DNA of 64,000 nucleotides from an uncultured Ectothiorhodospiraceae bacterium (GTDB lineage Bacteria; Pseudomonadota; Gammaproteobacteria; Nevskiales; Oceanococcaceae): positions 62,001-126,000 of the forward strand of contig CAKZQS010000040.1 of assembly GCA_937141935.1 (NCBI GenBank), given 5' to 3'. The notes below the pieces were generated by a model that was given only the letters and a program-made list of their open reading frames with translations, ran no database searches and had not been told where the DNA came from. Positions 18,143 through 26,909 of this stretch are shown one piece after another. The number at the start of each line of letters is the position of its first letter. Position 1 is the stretch's first letter. The translations under genes were made by a program, and so were the position numbers.

Positions 18143-18604
18143 ATGCCGCACAGCGCCGACCGCGCCCTTGCCGAAGGTTTCGCCCGCGCCATTCCGCATA
18201 GCGCGGCCATCGGCCAGGAGGTGCTGTCGGTTTGCGATGGCGAGGCCCGCATGCGCCAGCCCTATCGGGTGGAGCTGCTCGGCGACGCCGAGCGGGGACT
18301 GATTCACACGGCGGTGCAGATCACGCTGGTGGATTCGGCCTTCGGTGTGGCCGTGTTCAGCGCGCTGGGCGCGCAGGAGTCCATCGCCACGCTGGATTTG
18401 CGCGTGGATTACCACCGCCCGGCCGTGGCCGGCGCCGACCTTTTTGCCCTGGCGCAGGTCGAGCGCGTGACCCGGCAGGTGGTCTTCGTCAGCGGCCGCG
18501 TCTGGCAGGGCGAGGACCCGGACAAGGCGACCGCCGTGGCCCGCGCCAGCTTCATGCGGGCGGCCAATGCCCAGCGCCCCGTGGCCCGCGAGGCGGGGGA
18601 ATGA
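18143..18604 (+). CDS. hotdog-fold (PaaI-like) thioesterase 1
   Basis: A 153-residue protein with the hotdog fold core: a helix with HTAVQITLVDSAFG in the place of the usual HGG helix, followed by beta strands including ATLDLRVDYHRPA. PaaI-type enzymes hydrolyse acyl-CoA or aryl-CoA thioesters in the cytosol. Its stop overlaps the start of a second hotdog protein in an ATGA junction, so the two are probably translationally coupled and may form a heteromer. Confidence 0.8.
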   Translation: MPHSADRALAEGFARAIPHSAAIGQEVLSVCDGEARMRQPYRVELLGDAERGLIHTAVQITLVDSAFGVAVFSALGAQESIATLDLRVDYHRPAVAGADLFALAQVERVTRQVVFVSGRVWQGEDPDKATAVARASFMRAANAQRPVAREAGE

Positions 18605-19059
18605 GCGCCGAGTTTCGCCAGGCGCTGGAGCAGGTGCCTTATGCGCGCTTTCTGGGCATCGACTACGACGCCACGCTGCGCCTGTTCCTGTTGCCCTTTG
18701 CCGAGCCGCTGGTGGGTAACGCCCGGCTGCCGGCGCTGCACGGCGGGGTGGTCGGCGGCTTCATGGAAACCGCGGCCATCATCTGGCTGCTGCTGCACGA
18801 AGACCAGCGGCGCGTGCCCAAGCCCATCGATTTCTCGATTGACTACCTGCGCTCCGCCCGGGCCCGCGACAGCTACGCCGCCTGCGAGGTGCTGCGCCAG
18901 GGCCGGCGCATCGCCCAGGTTTCGGTGCGCTGCTGGCAGGGCGACGCGGCCCGCCCGGTGGCCGTCGCCCGTGCGCACTTCATGCTGGACGCGCCGGCCG
19001 CTGCCGGCGCCGGCGATGGCGCCGGTGTTAGCGACGGGGCCGCGGGGGCGGGAGCCTGA
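18601..19059 (+). CDS. hotdog-fold (PaaI-like) thioesterase 2
   Basis: A 152-residue hotdog protein. LHGGVVGGFMETAA is the classical PaaI active-site helix (general base at the Met-Glu position), followed by PKPIDFSIDYLRSA. It begins inside the stop codon of the preceding paralogous gene. The Ala/Gly-rich last 20 residues are disordered. Unlike its partner it keeps the HGG signature, so it is probably the catalytic member of the pair (inference). Confidence 0.82.
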   Translation: MSAEFRQALEQVPYARFLGIDYDATLRLFLLPFAEPLVGNARLPALHGGVVGGFMETAAIIWLLLHEDQRRVPKPIDFSIDYLRSARARDSYAACEVLRQGRRIAQVSVRCWQGDAARPVAVARAHFMLDAPAAAGAGDGAGVSDGAAGAGA

Positions 19060-19093
19060 ACCGCCGCCGAGTCGGGATGAGTTCCTTGTTGTT

Positions 19094-19118
19094 GCAAATG
19101 GGAACGAGTCGCATTAGC
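19094..19118 (+). promoter_or_regulatory. Fur box upstream of hemP
   Basis: GCAAATGGGAACGAGTCGCATTAGC is an imperfect dyad: GCAAATG and GCATTAGC flank the centre in the manner of high-GC Fur boxes (GCAAATGAGAATNATTCTCATTTGC type). It starts 57 bases before hemP, in an AT-richer patch, so repression by Fur under iron-replete conditions is expected for the haem cassette. Confidence 0.7.
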
Positions 19119-19150
19119 ATGCGCCCCGAGGTCACAACAGGACAGCCACC

Positions 19151-19324
19151 ATGCCGCTAGCCCGCCGCCCGGCGCCGCCCGTACAGCCCGCCGTTGCCCC
19201 CAGCCCCCGTGCCCTGCGTGCCCGGGACCTGCTGGCCGGCGAGCGCGCCGTGTGTATCGAGCACGCCGGGGAGCGCTACGTGTTGCGGCTGACCCGCCAG
19301 AACAAGCTGCTGCTGACCAAATAG
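19151..19324 (+). CDS. haemin uptake protein HemP
   Basis: A 57-residue protein too short for most gene callers. After a Pro/Ala-rich N-terminus it has the HemP pattern: a SPRALRARDLL segment, IEHAGERYVLRLTRQNKLLLTK-like C-terminus ending in LLLTK. HemP/HmuP proteins are needed for full expression of haem receptors in several proteobacteria, apparently acting with Fur as an activator. It sits directly after a Fur box and 127 bases before a haem-type TonB receptor, which supports the call. Confidence 0.85.
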   Translation: MPLARRPAPPVQPAVAPSPRALRARDLLAGERAVCIEHAGERYVLRLTRQNKLLLTK

Positions 19325-19451
19325 GGCGGCCGCACCACGCCGGGGCCGCCAGGCCCTGACCATATGACGGGGGCGCCGAACGCGCCCCGGGGAACTCGCC
19401 AGCCAGCCTTGCGGCCAGCCAGCCATGCCCGCCTTGGAAGAAGGAGAGGGG

Positions 19452-21719
19452 ATGAGGACGCAGACCGGCCTGACCGGGCTCACGGGGGGCGCGCTGCTGC
19501 TGCTCGCCCTGCCAGCGATGGCGGCGACACCCACGCCAGCGCCCACGCCAACGACGACGCAGGCCACGCCCGCGGCCGAAGCCGAGCCCTACCCGCAGAC
19601 ACTGGCCTTGGCCGCGCAGCCGCCGCCCAGCGCGGTGGGCGCGCCGGCCGAACTCGAGCCGCTGACGGTGGTGGGCAGCCGCGTGGCCCGGCCGCAGAGC
19701 CAGACAGCGGCCTCCATCGACCTGGTGTCCGCGCGGGAGCTGGAATATCGACAGGCCTCGACCCTGGGCGAGGCGCTGGGCGCCTTGCCCGGCGTGTCCG
19801 TGGAGGGCGGGCCGCGGGCGAACGCCCAGTTTCTGAATGTGCGTGGCCTCTCCGGCCCGCGCGTGCTGCTGCTGGTCGACGGCGCCCGGCAGAACTTTCT
19901 GGGCGGCCACCGCTCCAGCCTGCTCGTCGACCCGGAACTGCTGCAGCAGGTTGAACTGCTGCGCGGCCCCGCCTCGGCGATCTGGGGCTCGGACGCCCTC
20001 GGCGGTGTGGTCGCCCTGCGTACCAAGGATGCCGCGGACTTCCTGCAGCCAGGCGAGCGCCTGGCCGGTCGCGTGCGCCTGGGCTACGAGAGCGTCAGTG
20101 GCGAGCGCCTGAGCAGCGGCATCGGCGCGCTGCGGCTTGGGCCTGTGGACGGCCTGCTGAGCCTGGTGCGGCGCAGTGCGCAGGACTATGAGCGCGCCGA
20201 TGGCAGCGCCCAGCCCAATAGCGGCTTGGGGGTCAACGGGCAGTTGGCCAAGTTGTCCTGGTTGCCGGAGGCCAGCGGCCACAGCCTGGGCCTGGTGCAC
20301 CACGGTTTTTTGCAGTCCAGCGTGTCGCCCAGCAACCCGGCCACCACCGTCAGCGACACCAACCCGCTGATCGATCGCGAGAACGACACGTTGTACAGCG
20401 TGGCCCGCTATGGCTTTGAGGGGGCCGAGGGCGGCTGGCTGCGCGCGGCCGATCTCAGCGTGTACCGCGACGATCTGCGCATCCGCGAGGACCGTGTCGA
20501 CGAGCCCCGGCACGACATCACCCGATTCCGGACCCACGGCGCGAGCGGCCACGTCAGCCTGCCGCTCCCAGGGCCGGCGTCCCCCTTCCGGCAGAGCCAG
20601 CCGCTGCTGACGCTGGGCGGGGATTTCTACGCCGACCGCGCCCGCGCCACCCGTGATGGCGAGCCGCGGCCGCAATACCCGGATGCCGAGCGCCGGGTGG
20701 AGGGCGTATTCGCCCAGGTGGAATGGCCGTGGGGGCCGTTGACGTTGCTGCCCGGGCTGCGCTACGACCGCTACCAGGCGCGCTCGCTGCAGGATGACTC
20801 GGCGGAGGTGCGCGAAGAGGCCCTGTCGCCCAAGCTGGGCCTGGTTTGGGACGTGTTCGGCAATGCGCGCCTGCAGGCGCGGGCCTCGGTCAACAGCGCC
20901 TTTCGCGCGCCGGGCCTGATCGAGATCTACGCCGCCGGCCAGCACTTTCTGGGCAACAACTTCGTGCCCAACCCGCAGCTGCGGCCCGAGCAGGCGCGCA
21001 ACGTGGAGGTCGGCCTGGAGGCGCGCTGGCCCGGCCTGCGCTTTGCCGATGCGCTGCGCGCCCGGGGCTCGCTGTACCGCAACGAGGTGGATGACTACAT
21101 CGAACTCTTCGTGACCGTCGAAGAGGAGGTGCCGGCCCCGCGCTGCCTGGCGCCCACGCCGCCGGTGGGCTGCGTCAACCGCAGCGACGACGGCAGCCTG
21201 AACCCGCTGGTGCCACCCATCTATGTGGGCGGCAGCACCAGCAGCCGCAACCTGCCGCAGGCCACCATCCACGGCGGCGAGCTGGAGCTGGGTTGGGAGC
21301 TGGGCATCTGGCAGTTGGGCACGAGCTACAGCCACACCCGCGGCAGTGACGACGACAGCGGCGCGCCGTTGCTCAGCATCCCCGCCGACCGGTTGCGTAC
21401 GACGCTGGACCTGCACCCCTGGGCCGGGCTGCGGGCCACGCTGGGCCACAGCCACCACTTTGCTCAGGACCGGGTGCCGACCTTCACCGACGAGAACGGC
21501 GACACCCAGAACCTCATTCCGACCACCCCCGGCTATGGCGTGTGGGACCTGGCCCTGTCCTGGGAGCCGCGCGGCCGCAAGGGCCGGCTGTGGGGTTTGC
21601 GCGCGCCGCGTCTGGTCGCCGGCATCGACAACCTCAGCAACACCGCTTACCGCAATCACTTGAACGTGCTCGAAAGCCCCGGCCGCAACCTGCGGCTCAG
21701 CCTGTCGGCTGGCTTTTGA
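19452..21719 (+). CDS. TonB-dependent haem/haemoglobin receptor
   Basis: A 755-residue outer-membrane receptor. It has a signal peptide (about 1-25), a TonB-box-like segment (EPLTVVGSR, about 65-75), a plug domain to about 190 (LGEALGALPGVSV, NVRGL, VELLRGPAS) and a 22-strand barrel ending in an aromatic residue. The FRAP (about 482) and NPQLRPEQ (about 506) motifs flanking a His-containing loop are typical of haem receptors. AAGGAGAGG lies 2-11 bases before the ATG. Placement after a Fur box and hemP points to haem or haemoprotein uptake. Confidence 0.9.
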   Translation: MRTQTGLTGLTGGALLLLALPAMAATPTPAPTPTTTQATPAAEAEPYPQTLALAAQPPPSAVGAPAELEPLTVVGSRVARPQSQTAASIDLVSARELEYRQASTLGEALGALPGVSVEGGPRANAQFLNVRGLSGPRVLLLVDGARQNFLGGHRSSLLVDPELLQQVELLRGPASAIWGSDALGGVVALRTKDAADFLQPGERLAGRVRLGYESVSGERLSSGIGALRLGPVDGLLSLVRRSAQDYERADGSAQPNSGLGVNGQLAKLSWLPEASGHSLGLVHHGFLQSSVSPSNPATTVSDTNPLIDRENDTLYSVARYGFEGAEGGWLRAADLSVYRDDLRIREDRVDEPRHDITRFRTHGASGHVSLPLPGPASPFRQSQPLLTLGGDFYADRARATRDGEPRPQYPDAERRVEGVFAQVEWPWGPLTLLPGLRYDRYQARSLQDDSAEVREEALSPKLGLVWDVFGNARLQARASVNSAFRAPGLIEIYAAGQHFLGNNFVPNPQLRPEQARNVEVGLEARWPGLRFADALRARGSLYRNEVDDYIELFVTVEEEVPAPRCLAPTPPVGCVNRSDDGSLNPLVPPIYVGGSTSSRNLPQATIHGGELELGWELGIWQLGTSYSHTRGSDDDSGAPLLSIPADRLRTTLDLHPWAGLRATLGHSHHFAQDRVPTFTDENGDTQNLIPTTPGYGVWDLALSWEPRGRKGRLWGLRAPRLVAGIDNLSNTAYRNHLNVLESPGRNLRLSLSAGF

Positions 21720-21745
21720 CCCCCAACTTCGCAACAGGACCCGCC

Positions 21746-22960
21746 ATGTCGACTTCACCTTTCGTTGTTTTGCTGCCCCTGAGCCTGCTGCTTGGCGGCT
21801 GCGCCAGTCTGGACCGGCAGTCTGCGCCCGAGCCCACAATGCCTGCCGCAACAAGCGCCCCGGCAGAGGCGCGGGCTGCGGCTGCAGACGGGGATCAAGC
21901 CCCGAGTTCGGCCCCGGAATCGGCCCCGGGTTCGGTACCGGGGCAGGCGGCCACCAATTCCGCGCCGGATCCGCGCAACATCGCCGCGCTGCAACCCCTA
22001 GACAGCGCCAGCCGCACCGCCGATATCGTCGCGCAGCCCAGCGCCTACGCGCGCGACCGGGCGGCGATTCTGGCGATGCTGGGCGAATACGCGGTGAGCT
22101 TTGACTTCCAGGAAACGGTGCCGCTGAGCAGTGGCTATGCGCGGCACAAGGACAAGACCACCGGCGCCTTCGAGGCGGTGGTGCTGGTCGAGGACAGCGG
22201 TCCGCGCATCTCGCTGCAGCACCTGCTGGTGGTGGGCGACCAGGTCATCAAGCACTGGCGCCAGGACTGGGAATACCAGGCGGCCACGCGCTGGGAGTTC
22301 AGTGCCGACCAGACCTGGCGGGTGCGATCGCTACCGGCGGAGCAGACCCGGGGCGCGTGGACGCAGTGCGTGTATGAGGTGTCCGATGCCCCGCGCTACT
22401 GCGGCACCGGGCGCTGGCGGCATGAATACGGCGCGCCGACCTGGACCTCCGACCGCAGCTGGCGCCCGCTGCCGCGACGCGAATACACCCAGCGCCAGGA
22501 CTACAACGCGCTGAATGTCGAAAACCGGCACACCATCACGCCGGGCGGCTGGACCCACGAGCAGGACAACACCAAGGTTCTGCGCGAAGGCGAGCGCACC
22601 GCGCACACGCTCGTGCGCGAGTTTGGCTTTAACGACTATCGCCGCATCGACGGCTTCGATTTCTCGCCGGCCTATGCCTACTGGCAGCGCACCGCCGACT
22701 ACTGGGCCGCCGTGCGGTCGGGCTGGCAGCGGCGCATCGCGCAGGGCGACGGCATCGCGCTGAATACCCCGGTGGATGGCATGCCCATCATCGCCGCCTT
22801 TTTTGCTCAGGCGGCGAGCTTCCAGGGCGATCAAGCGCCGCCCCAGGCCGACATCGACGCCATATTCGCGCGCTACACGCAGGCCCCGGGCACGCCCGCC
22901 GCGGCGGCGCCGGCGCCTCCCAACGGCTCCACCCCGGTCGCGCAAGCGCATGAGGGCTGA
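21746..22960 (+). CDS. DUF6607-like lipoprotein of the haem cassette
   Basis: A 404-residue lipoprotein (lipobox LLGGC, Cys19). A disordered Ala/Pro/Ser-rich tether (about 20-90) precedes a conserved domain rich in Trp, Tyr and Arg (HWRQDWEYQ, RYCGTGRW, YNALNVENRHTITPGGWTHEQDN). I recognise this as the DUF6607 family, found next to hemP and haem receptors; its biochemical role is not known to me. It starts 26 bases after the receptor gene. A haem-degrading, haem-binding or receptor-accessory role is inference from position. Confidence 0.75.
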   Translation: MSTSPFVVLLPLSLLLGGCASLDRQSAPEPTMPAATSAPAEARAAAADGDQAPSSAPESAPGSVPGQAATNSAPDPRNIAALQPLDSASRTADIVAQPSAYARDRAAILAMLGEYAVSFDFQETVPLSSGYARHKDKTTGAFEAVVLVEDSGPRISLQHLLVVGDQVIKHWRQDWEYQAATRWEFSADQTWRVRSLPAEQTRGAWTQCVYEVSDAPRYCGTGRWRHEYGAPTWTSDRSWRPLPRREYTQRQDYNALNVENRHTITPGGWTHEQDNTKVLREGERTAHTLVREFGFNDYRRIDGFDFSPAYAYWQRTADYWAAVRSGWQRRIAQGDGIALNTPVDGMPIIAAFFAQAASFQGDQAPPQADIDAIFARYTQAPGTPAAAAPAPPNGSTPVAQAHEG

Positions 22961-23078
22961 CCCCCGATCATCGCGCGGCCGTTTGGCCCGGCGTGCCGCC
23001 TGGCTCGCCGTGGCCCTTTTTACGCTCAAAGGTTTGGCCTGGCTGCTCGTGGCCGCCGGCTTCTACATCTACGCCTGA
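22950..23078 (+). CDS. small single-pass membrane protein of the haem cassette
   Basis: A 42-residue protein with an Arg-rich N-terminus (RSSRGRLARRAA) and one hydrophobic helix (WLAVALFTLKGLAWLLVAAGFYIYA). It starts inside the last codons of the DUF6607-like gene, so it would be translated by coupling; there is no separate ribosome-binding site. The amphipathic-positive then hydrophobic design and Lys-Gly in the helix look selected, but a fortuitous frame cannot be excluded. Confidence 0.55.
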   Translation: MRADPRSSRGRLARRAAWLAVALFTLKGLAWLLVAAGFYIYA

Positions 23079-23127
23079 CTTCTATATCGGTCCCGGCTGA
23101 TGCCAACGGCTCCCCGGTCCAGTTGCG

Positions 23128-23186
23128 GCGCCCGCCCCGCCCCCGGCAATAGCGCCGGGGCCGCGTGCCGGTGCCGGGGCGGGCGC
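23128..23186 (-). terminator. nested GC-rich hairpins after the YIP1 gene
   Basis: GCGCCCGCCCCG (23128-23139) pairs with its complement (23175-23186). A second stem, CCCCGGC/GCCGGGG (23141-23147/23154-23160), lies inside. The structure begins 6 bases past the leftward gene's stop and could also end the rightward haem cassette. There is no T-tract. Its outer arms share CCCGCCCCG with the hairpin at 215-243. Confidence 0.45.
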
Positions 23187-23191
23187 AGGCG

Positions 23192-23716
23192 CTAGATCGA
23201 GATGCCGAGCAGCGCGTAGACCACCGCGAAGGCCAGCGCATAGGCAAAGAAGCCCAGCACGACCACCACCACGGCGCGCAGCGTGGAGTCGTAGTCCAGC
23301 GCCTGGCGCACGGCGACCACCATGGCGCACAGCAGCCAGATGCGCACCACCAGCCCCACCAGCGGGCCCAGCAGGGGCAGGGCGCCCAGAATCAGCAGTA
23401 GGCCGGGCGCCTGGGCGAAACCCAGCGTGCGTAGCAGCTGGCCCATGTCCGTCTTGGTATGCCGGGAGGCGAGCATCTTGTAGCCCACCAGGTAAATCAC
23501 CGCCGCCCACATCAGCCAGCCCAGCAGGCCGGCCAGGGCCAGCCCGATCAGCCCGCCGACGCCGCCGGCGGAGCTGCCGCCAATGCCGGCGCAGATCGCC
23601 GACAGCAACACCACGCCCATGGCCTGGCCATTGGCACTGCTGTCGTGCTCCACCTCTTCGTAGATGCGGCTGTTGAGTTTGGCGGCGCCGGTCAGGCGCT
23701 GGGTAAAGCTGCTCAT
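23192..23716 (-). CDS. YIP1 family membrane protein
   Basis: A 174-residue inner-membrane protein with about five hydrophobic helices after a 30-residue soluble N-terminus (SFTQRLTGAAKLNSRIYEEVEHD). The layout and the Gly-rich second helix fit the bacterial YIP1 family. Function is unknown. It is monocistronic, converging on the haem cassette. Confidence 0.75.
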   Translation of the reverse strand: MSSFTQRLTGAAKLNSRIYEEVEHDSSANGQAMGVVLLSAICAGIGGSSAGGVGGLIGLALAGLLGWLMWAAVIYLVGYKMLASRHTKTDMGQLLRTLGFAQAPGLLLILGALPLLGPLVGLVVRIWLLCAMVVAVRQALDYDSTLRAVVVVVLGFFAYALAFAVVYALLGISI

Positions 23717-23933
23717 CGTTGTCGCCCGTGTGTCCCTGATGCGCGCAGACTAGCGCGCCGGCGTCACGAGGCAAGCCCCCGTGACTGTTCGCAGGGCTGG
23801 CATCGCCATCGGTGCCGCAGCTTCACAGCGTGTTCACCCCAGCAGCACGTCGAAGGTAGACTGCGTCACGACTGGAGAAACAAAAGCAATAAGGGCTTGG
23901 AGCTGTCGGCCACGTCCGACACGGGGGGTATCG

Positions 23934-25331
23934 ATGTCATTGCATGAAAGCCGCGTATTTCTGGTGGTTGCCGTCCTCGCGCTCAGCGCATGTGGTAGCA
24001 GTGGGGGTCGTGCGGATACACCAGCGGAATTCGGTCCCGCGGCTGCGGACACGGACGGGGAGGTGAGGCTGCGAATCCTGGCCAATCGGCCGTGGAAGGC
24101 CCCTAGGTCGGACTTCGAGGTGTTGCTGCACGGTCCGGACGACCGCTCAATCGTTGCGCGCCTGCGTACGGATCGGAACGGGGAACTGACGGTGCCGGTC
24201 CATGCGGGTGGCACGGTCACCTTGAGCTACATCCGCGTAACGACGGTACTCAGCAGCAATCATGGCTACGACGGCCAGAACTGGCGGGAAGAAACGCAGG
24301 TCGTCGTTCTCAGTCGTCTGCGTCCCGGGTTGGTCGAAGTCATGCATGGCCCCTATTACGAAGAGGGCTGTCAGGCCACACCGGCGGTAGACTTGCTAGT
24401 GCGAAATCTCCCGCCGCGATCATTTGAGCAGCGTGAAGCGGGGATCCGGCCGGACTGGATGGCCTCCGCTTTCGAGACGATTGAGGATTCTCAGAACTCG
24501 ATTATCTTTGGATACCGAGATGAGTGCGGCGGTCACTTGGACCGCAATGGCCAATTGACGCTCTTGGTGCGCGAGCGATTGGAGTACCACGAGTCCCAGT
24601 CGCGTGATGACGCCGCGGGTGATTGGAACTACGCCCTGTTTGCCGGCGAAGCGGTCACTGCCAGGCAAACGATCTCGCGCAGCGTGGAGCGCTCGGTGCA
24701 GGTGCCGGCCTCAAGCATCGGGACCCGCCGTGCAAACGCTGCTTGGTCCTATATGTACGCCAATGGCGAAGCGATGGCATTGGGCAGTCGCCGAGGGTCG
24801 CACCTTGAAACCCCGGCAACTTGGCCTCGCGGTTTTTCGCTGGTTTTTGCTGCAGGCGATTACGCGCAGGACTTCAACGACAATATCAACGCCGATACCC
24901 GGCGCGAGTTCCTTGAGCGGCCGCAGAGCTGGTCTTACGCCCTCCCCGAATTCTTCCTCGGCCGGCTGGCGCTTGAGCCGACATCTCCGGGAGTGCTGTG
25001 GCAGACGCAGGGCGGTTTCCCTGACCTCGTCAAGTTTGACGTTTACTACTTTGACCACCGACAGGACATCTATGCCGGCGAGGAGGAGGCTGTGTCGTGG
25101 ACGATCCACGCGCAGGCATCAGAAACCAGTGTGCCAATTCCTGACCTGCCAGAAGAACACGCTCACAAGTACGATGTCGACCGCTATCCCCAAGACACCT
25201 CGGTCGTCGGCACGCTGTACGATTTTCCGGACGTTAGCAGCTACCCCACAGCGCTTACGCACCTGCTTGGTCCGGAAGAGCGTGCGCGGCGCAGTGTTGA
25301 CACCGTGTATCGCCAGTTCGAAACGGAATAG
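23934..25331 (+). CDS. orphan lipoprotein of lower GC content
   Basis: A 465-residue predicted lipoprotein (lipobox LSAC, Cys20) preceded by a GGGGGG ribosome-binding stretch. The first mature part looks like a carboxypeptidase-regulatory or Ig-like beta domain (RTDRNGELTVPVHAGGTVTLSYIRVTT, about 75-110). The remainder (about 150-465) is a mixed, Trp/Tyr-rich region I do not recognise. Codon use and base composition are clearly less GC-rich than neighbours, with AT-richer third positions, suggesting recent acquisition. It is a single gene with about 80 bases on the right and 217 on the left. Confidence 0.75.
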   Translation: MSLHESRVFLVVAVLALSACGSSGGRADTPAEFGPAAADTDGEVRLRILANRPWKAPRSDFEVLLHGPDDRSIVARLRTDRNGELTVPVHAGGTVTLSYIRVTTVLSSNHGYDGQNWREETQVVVLSRLRPGLVEVMHGPYYEEGCQATPAVDLLVRNLPPRSFEQREAGIRPDWMASAFETIEDSQNSIIFGYRDECGGHLDRNGQLTLLVRERLEYHESQSRDDAAGDWNYALFAGEAVTARQTISRSVERSVQVPASSIGTRRANAAWSYMYANGEAMALGSRRGSHLETPATWPRGFSLVFAAGDYAQDFNDNINADTRREFLERPQSWSYALPEFFLGRLALEPTSPGVLWQTQGGFPDLVKFDVYYFDHRQDIYAGEEEAVSWTIHAQASETSVPIPDLPEEHAHKYDVDRYPQDTSVVGTLYDFPDVSSYPTALTHLLGPEERARRSVDTVYRQFETE

Positions 25332-25410
25332 CGGTCGCGCTGGTTGCGCCGTATAGAACACACGGTTCGCTAGGCCGGTGGGTAACTGGTAGAGCGGCAC
25401 GCTCTGCGTC

Positions 25411-26826
25411 CTAGCACTCCGCCAGGCCGACGGGGATGTTGACCGCCAGCCCGCCCTGGCTGGTCTCCTTGTATTTGGCGCTCATGTCGCGCGCGGTCTG
25501 GTCCATGGTGCGGATCACGTCGTCCAGGCTGACGCGCGCGGTCGCGGGGTCTCCGACGAGGGCGAGTTGCGCGGCGTTGACGGCCTTCACCGCGCCCATG
25601 GTGTTGCGCTCGATGCAGGGGATCTGCACCAGCCCGCCCACGGGGTCGCAAGTCATGCCCAGGTGGTGCTCCATCGCGATTTCGGCGGCCTGCAGGCACT
25701 GCCGCGGGCTGCCGCCGAGCACGCTGGCCAGCGCGCCGGCCGCCATGGCGCTGGACACGCCAATTTCGGCCTGACAGCCGCCCAGCGCGGCCGAAATCGT
25801 GGCGCCCTTCTTGAAATGCGTGCCGATTTCGCCGGCCACGAGCAGGAAGTTGGGGATGTCGGCCCCGGTGGCGCCGGCGTTGAAGCAGTGATGCCACAGC
25901 AGCACCGCGGGGATCACGCCTGCCGCCCCGTTGGTGGGCGCGGTGACGATACGCCCCAGGCTCGCGTTTTCCTCATTCACCGCCAGCGCAAAGCAGGACA
26001 GCCAGCGCAGCATCTGGCTGAAATCGGGCTTGAGCTCGCGCAGCTGTGCCAACCACGCTGCGGCATCCGCGGCCCCGCCGTAGTCGGCGCCGAGCAGGCC
26101 GCGGCACAGTTTTGGCGCGCGGCGCTGCACCCGCAAACCGCCGGGCAGCGTGCCCTCGCGGTGGCAGCCGCGGTAGGCCGCCTCGACCATCACCGTCCAG
26201 ATCGCCTGCAGGCCCACATCAATTTGCGCCTCGTTGCGCCAGGCCCGCTCGTTCTCACGCACCAGGGCGGCGATGGGCAAGCCGGTGGCATCGCAGTGGG
26301 CCAGCAGCTCGCTAGGTTTTTGCGCGGGGTAGGGCAGTTGCACCGCGGGGCCGCTGCCGCCGCTCTCGCCACGGCGCAGCACAAAGCCGCCGCCTACCGA
26401 GAAAAAGGCCGCCTCACGCCGCTGCTCGCCGGGGCCGATGGCCCGGCAGATCAGGCCGTTGGGGTGCTCCTCAAGCGCCTCATCGCCGTGGAAATGGATG
26501 TCCTGCGCGGGGTCGAAGGCCACGGCCTGGTCGTGCAGCCGAATCTGGCGCGCCTCGCGCAGGGCCTGGACGCGCGGCGCGATGCTGTCGACGTCCACGG
26601 TGACCGGGTCCTCGCCGAGCAGGGCCAGGCACAGGGCCACATCGGTGGCATGCCCGCGCCCGGTCAGCGCCAGCGAGCCATACAGATGCAGCTCTATGCG
26701 CTGCGGCGCCACCTCGCCCAGGTCCTCGGCCAACCAGCGCTGCACGGCACGCCAGGGCCCCAGCGTGTGCGAGCTGGAGGGCCCGACGCCGATCTTGAGC
26801 ATGTCGAAGACGCTGATGGCTTCCAT
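25411..26826 (-). CDS. L-serine dehydratase, single-chain iron-sulphur type
   Basis: A 471-residue cytosolic enzyme converting L-serine to pyruvate and ammonia. It contains the N-terminal beta domain start [19 protein letters not shown], then the alpha domain with [15 protein letters not shown] and the cysteines in [18 protein letters not shown] (about 385-402) and CFNAG that bind the 4Fe-4S cluster. Length and one-chain arrangement match SdaA/TdcG. It is 83 bases from the next leftward gene, so it may be co-transcribed behind the GH31 operon, with no functional link evident. Confidence 0.93.
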   Translation of the reverse strand: MEAISVFDMLKIGVGPSSSHTLGPWRAVQRWLAEDLGEVAPQRIELHLYGSLALTGRGHATDVALCLALLGEDPVTVDVDSIAPRVQALREARQIRLHDQAVAFDPAQDIHFHGDEALEEHPNGLICRAIGPGEQRREAAFFSVGGGFVLRRGESGGSGPAVQLPYPAQKPSELLAHCDATGLPIAALVRENERAWRNEAQIDVGLQAIWTVMVEAAYRGCHREGTLPGGLRVQRRAPKLCRGLLGADYGGAADAAAWLAQLRELKPDFSQMLRWLSCFALAVNEENASLGRIVTAPTNGAAGVIPAVLLWHHCFNAGATGADIPNFLLVAGEIGTHFKKGATISAALGGCQAEIGVSSAMAAGALASVLGGSPRQCLQAAEIAMEHHLGMTCDPVGGLVQIPCIERNTMGAVKAVNAAQLALVGDPATARVSLDDVIRTMDQTARDMSAKYKETSQGGLAVNIPVGLAEC

Positions 26827-26909
26827 GGCGGGTGGGACGAAGACCTGCTTGCCATGGTGCCACCGCGCGCCGCGCGAGGGCAGGGGCCGCGCCGCCTGGC
26901 CGCTGCGGA

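Noticed and set aside
18873-21854. Leftward open frame of 993 codons opposite the thioesterase, hemP and TonB receptor
   Set aside because: It spans three well-supported genes and shows only artefact-like composition.
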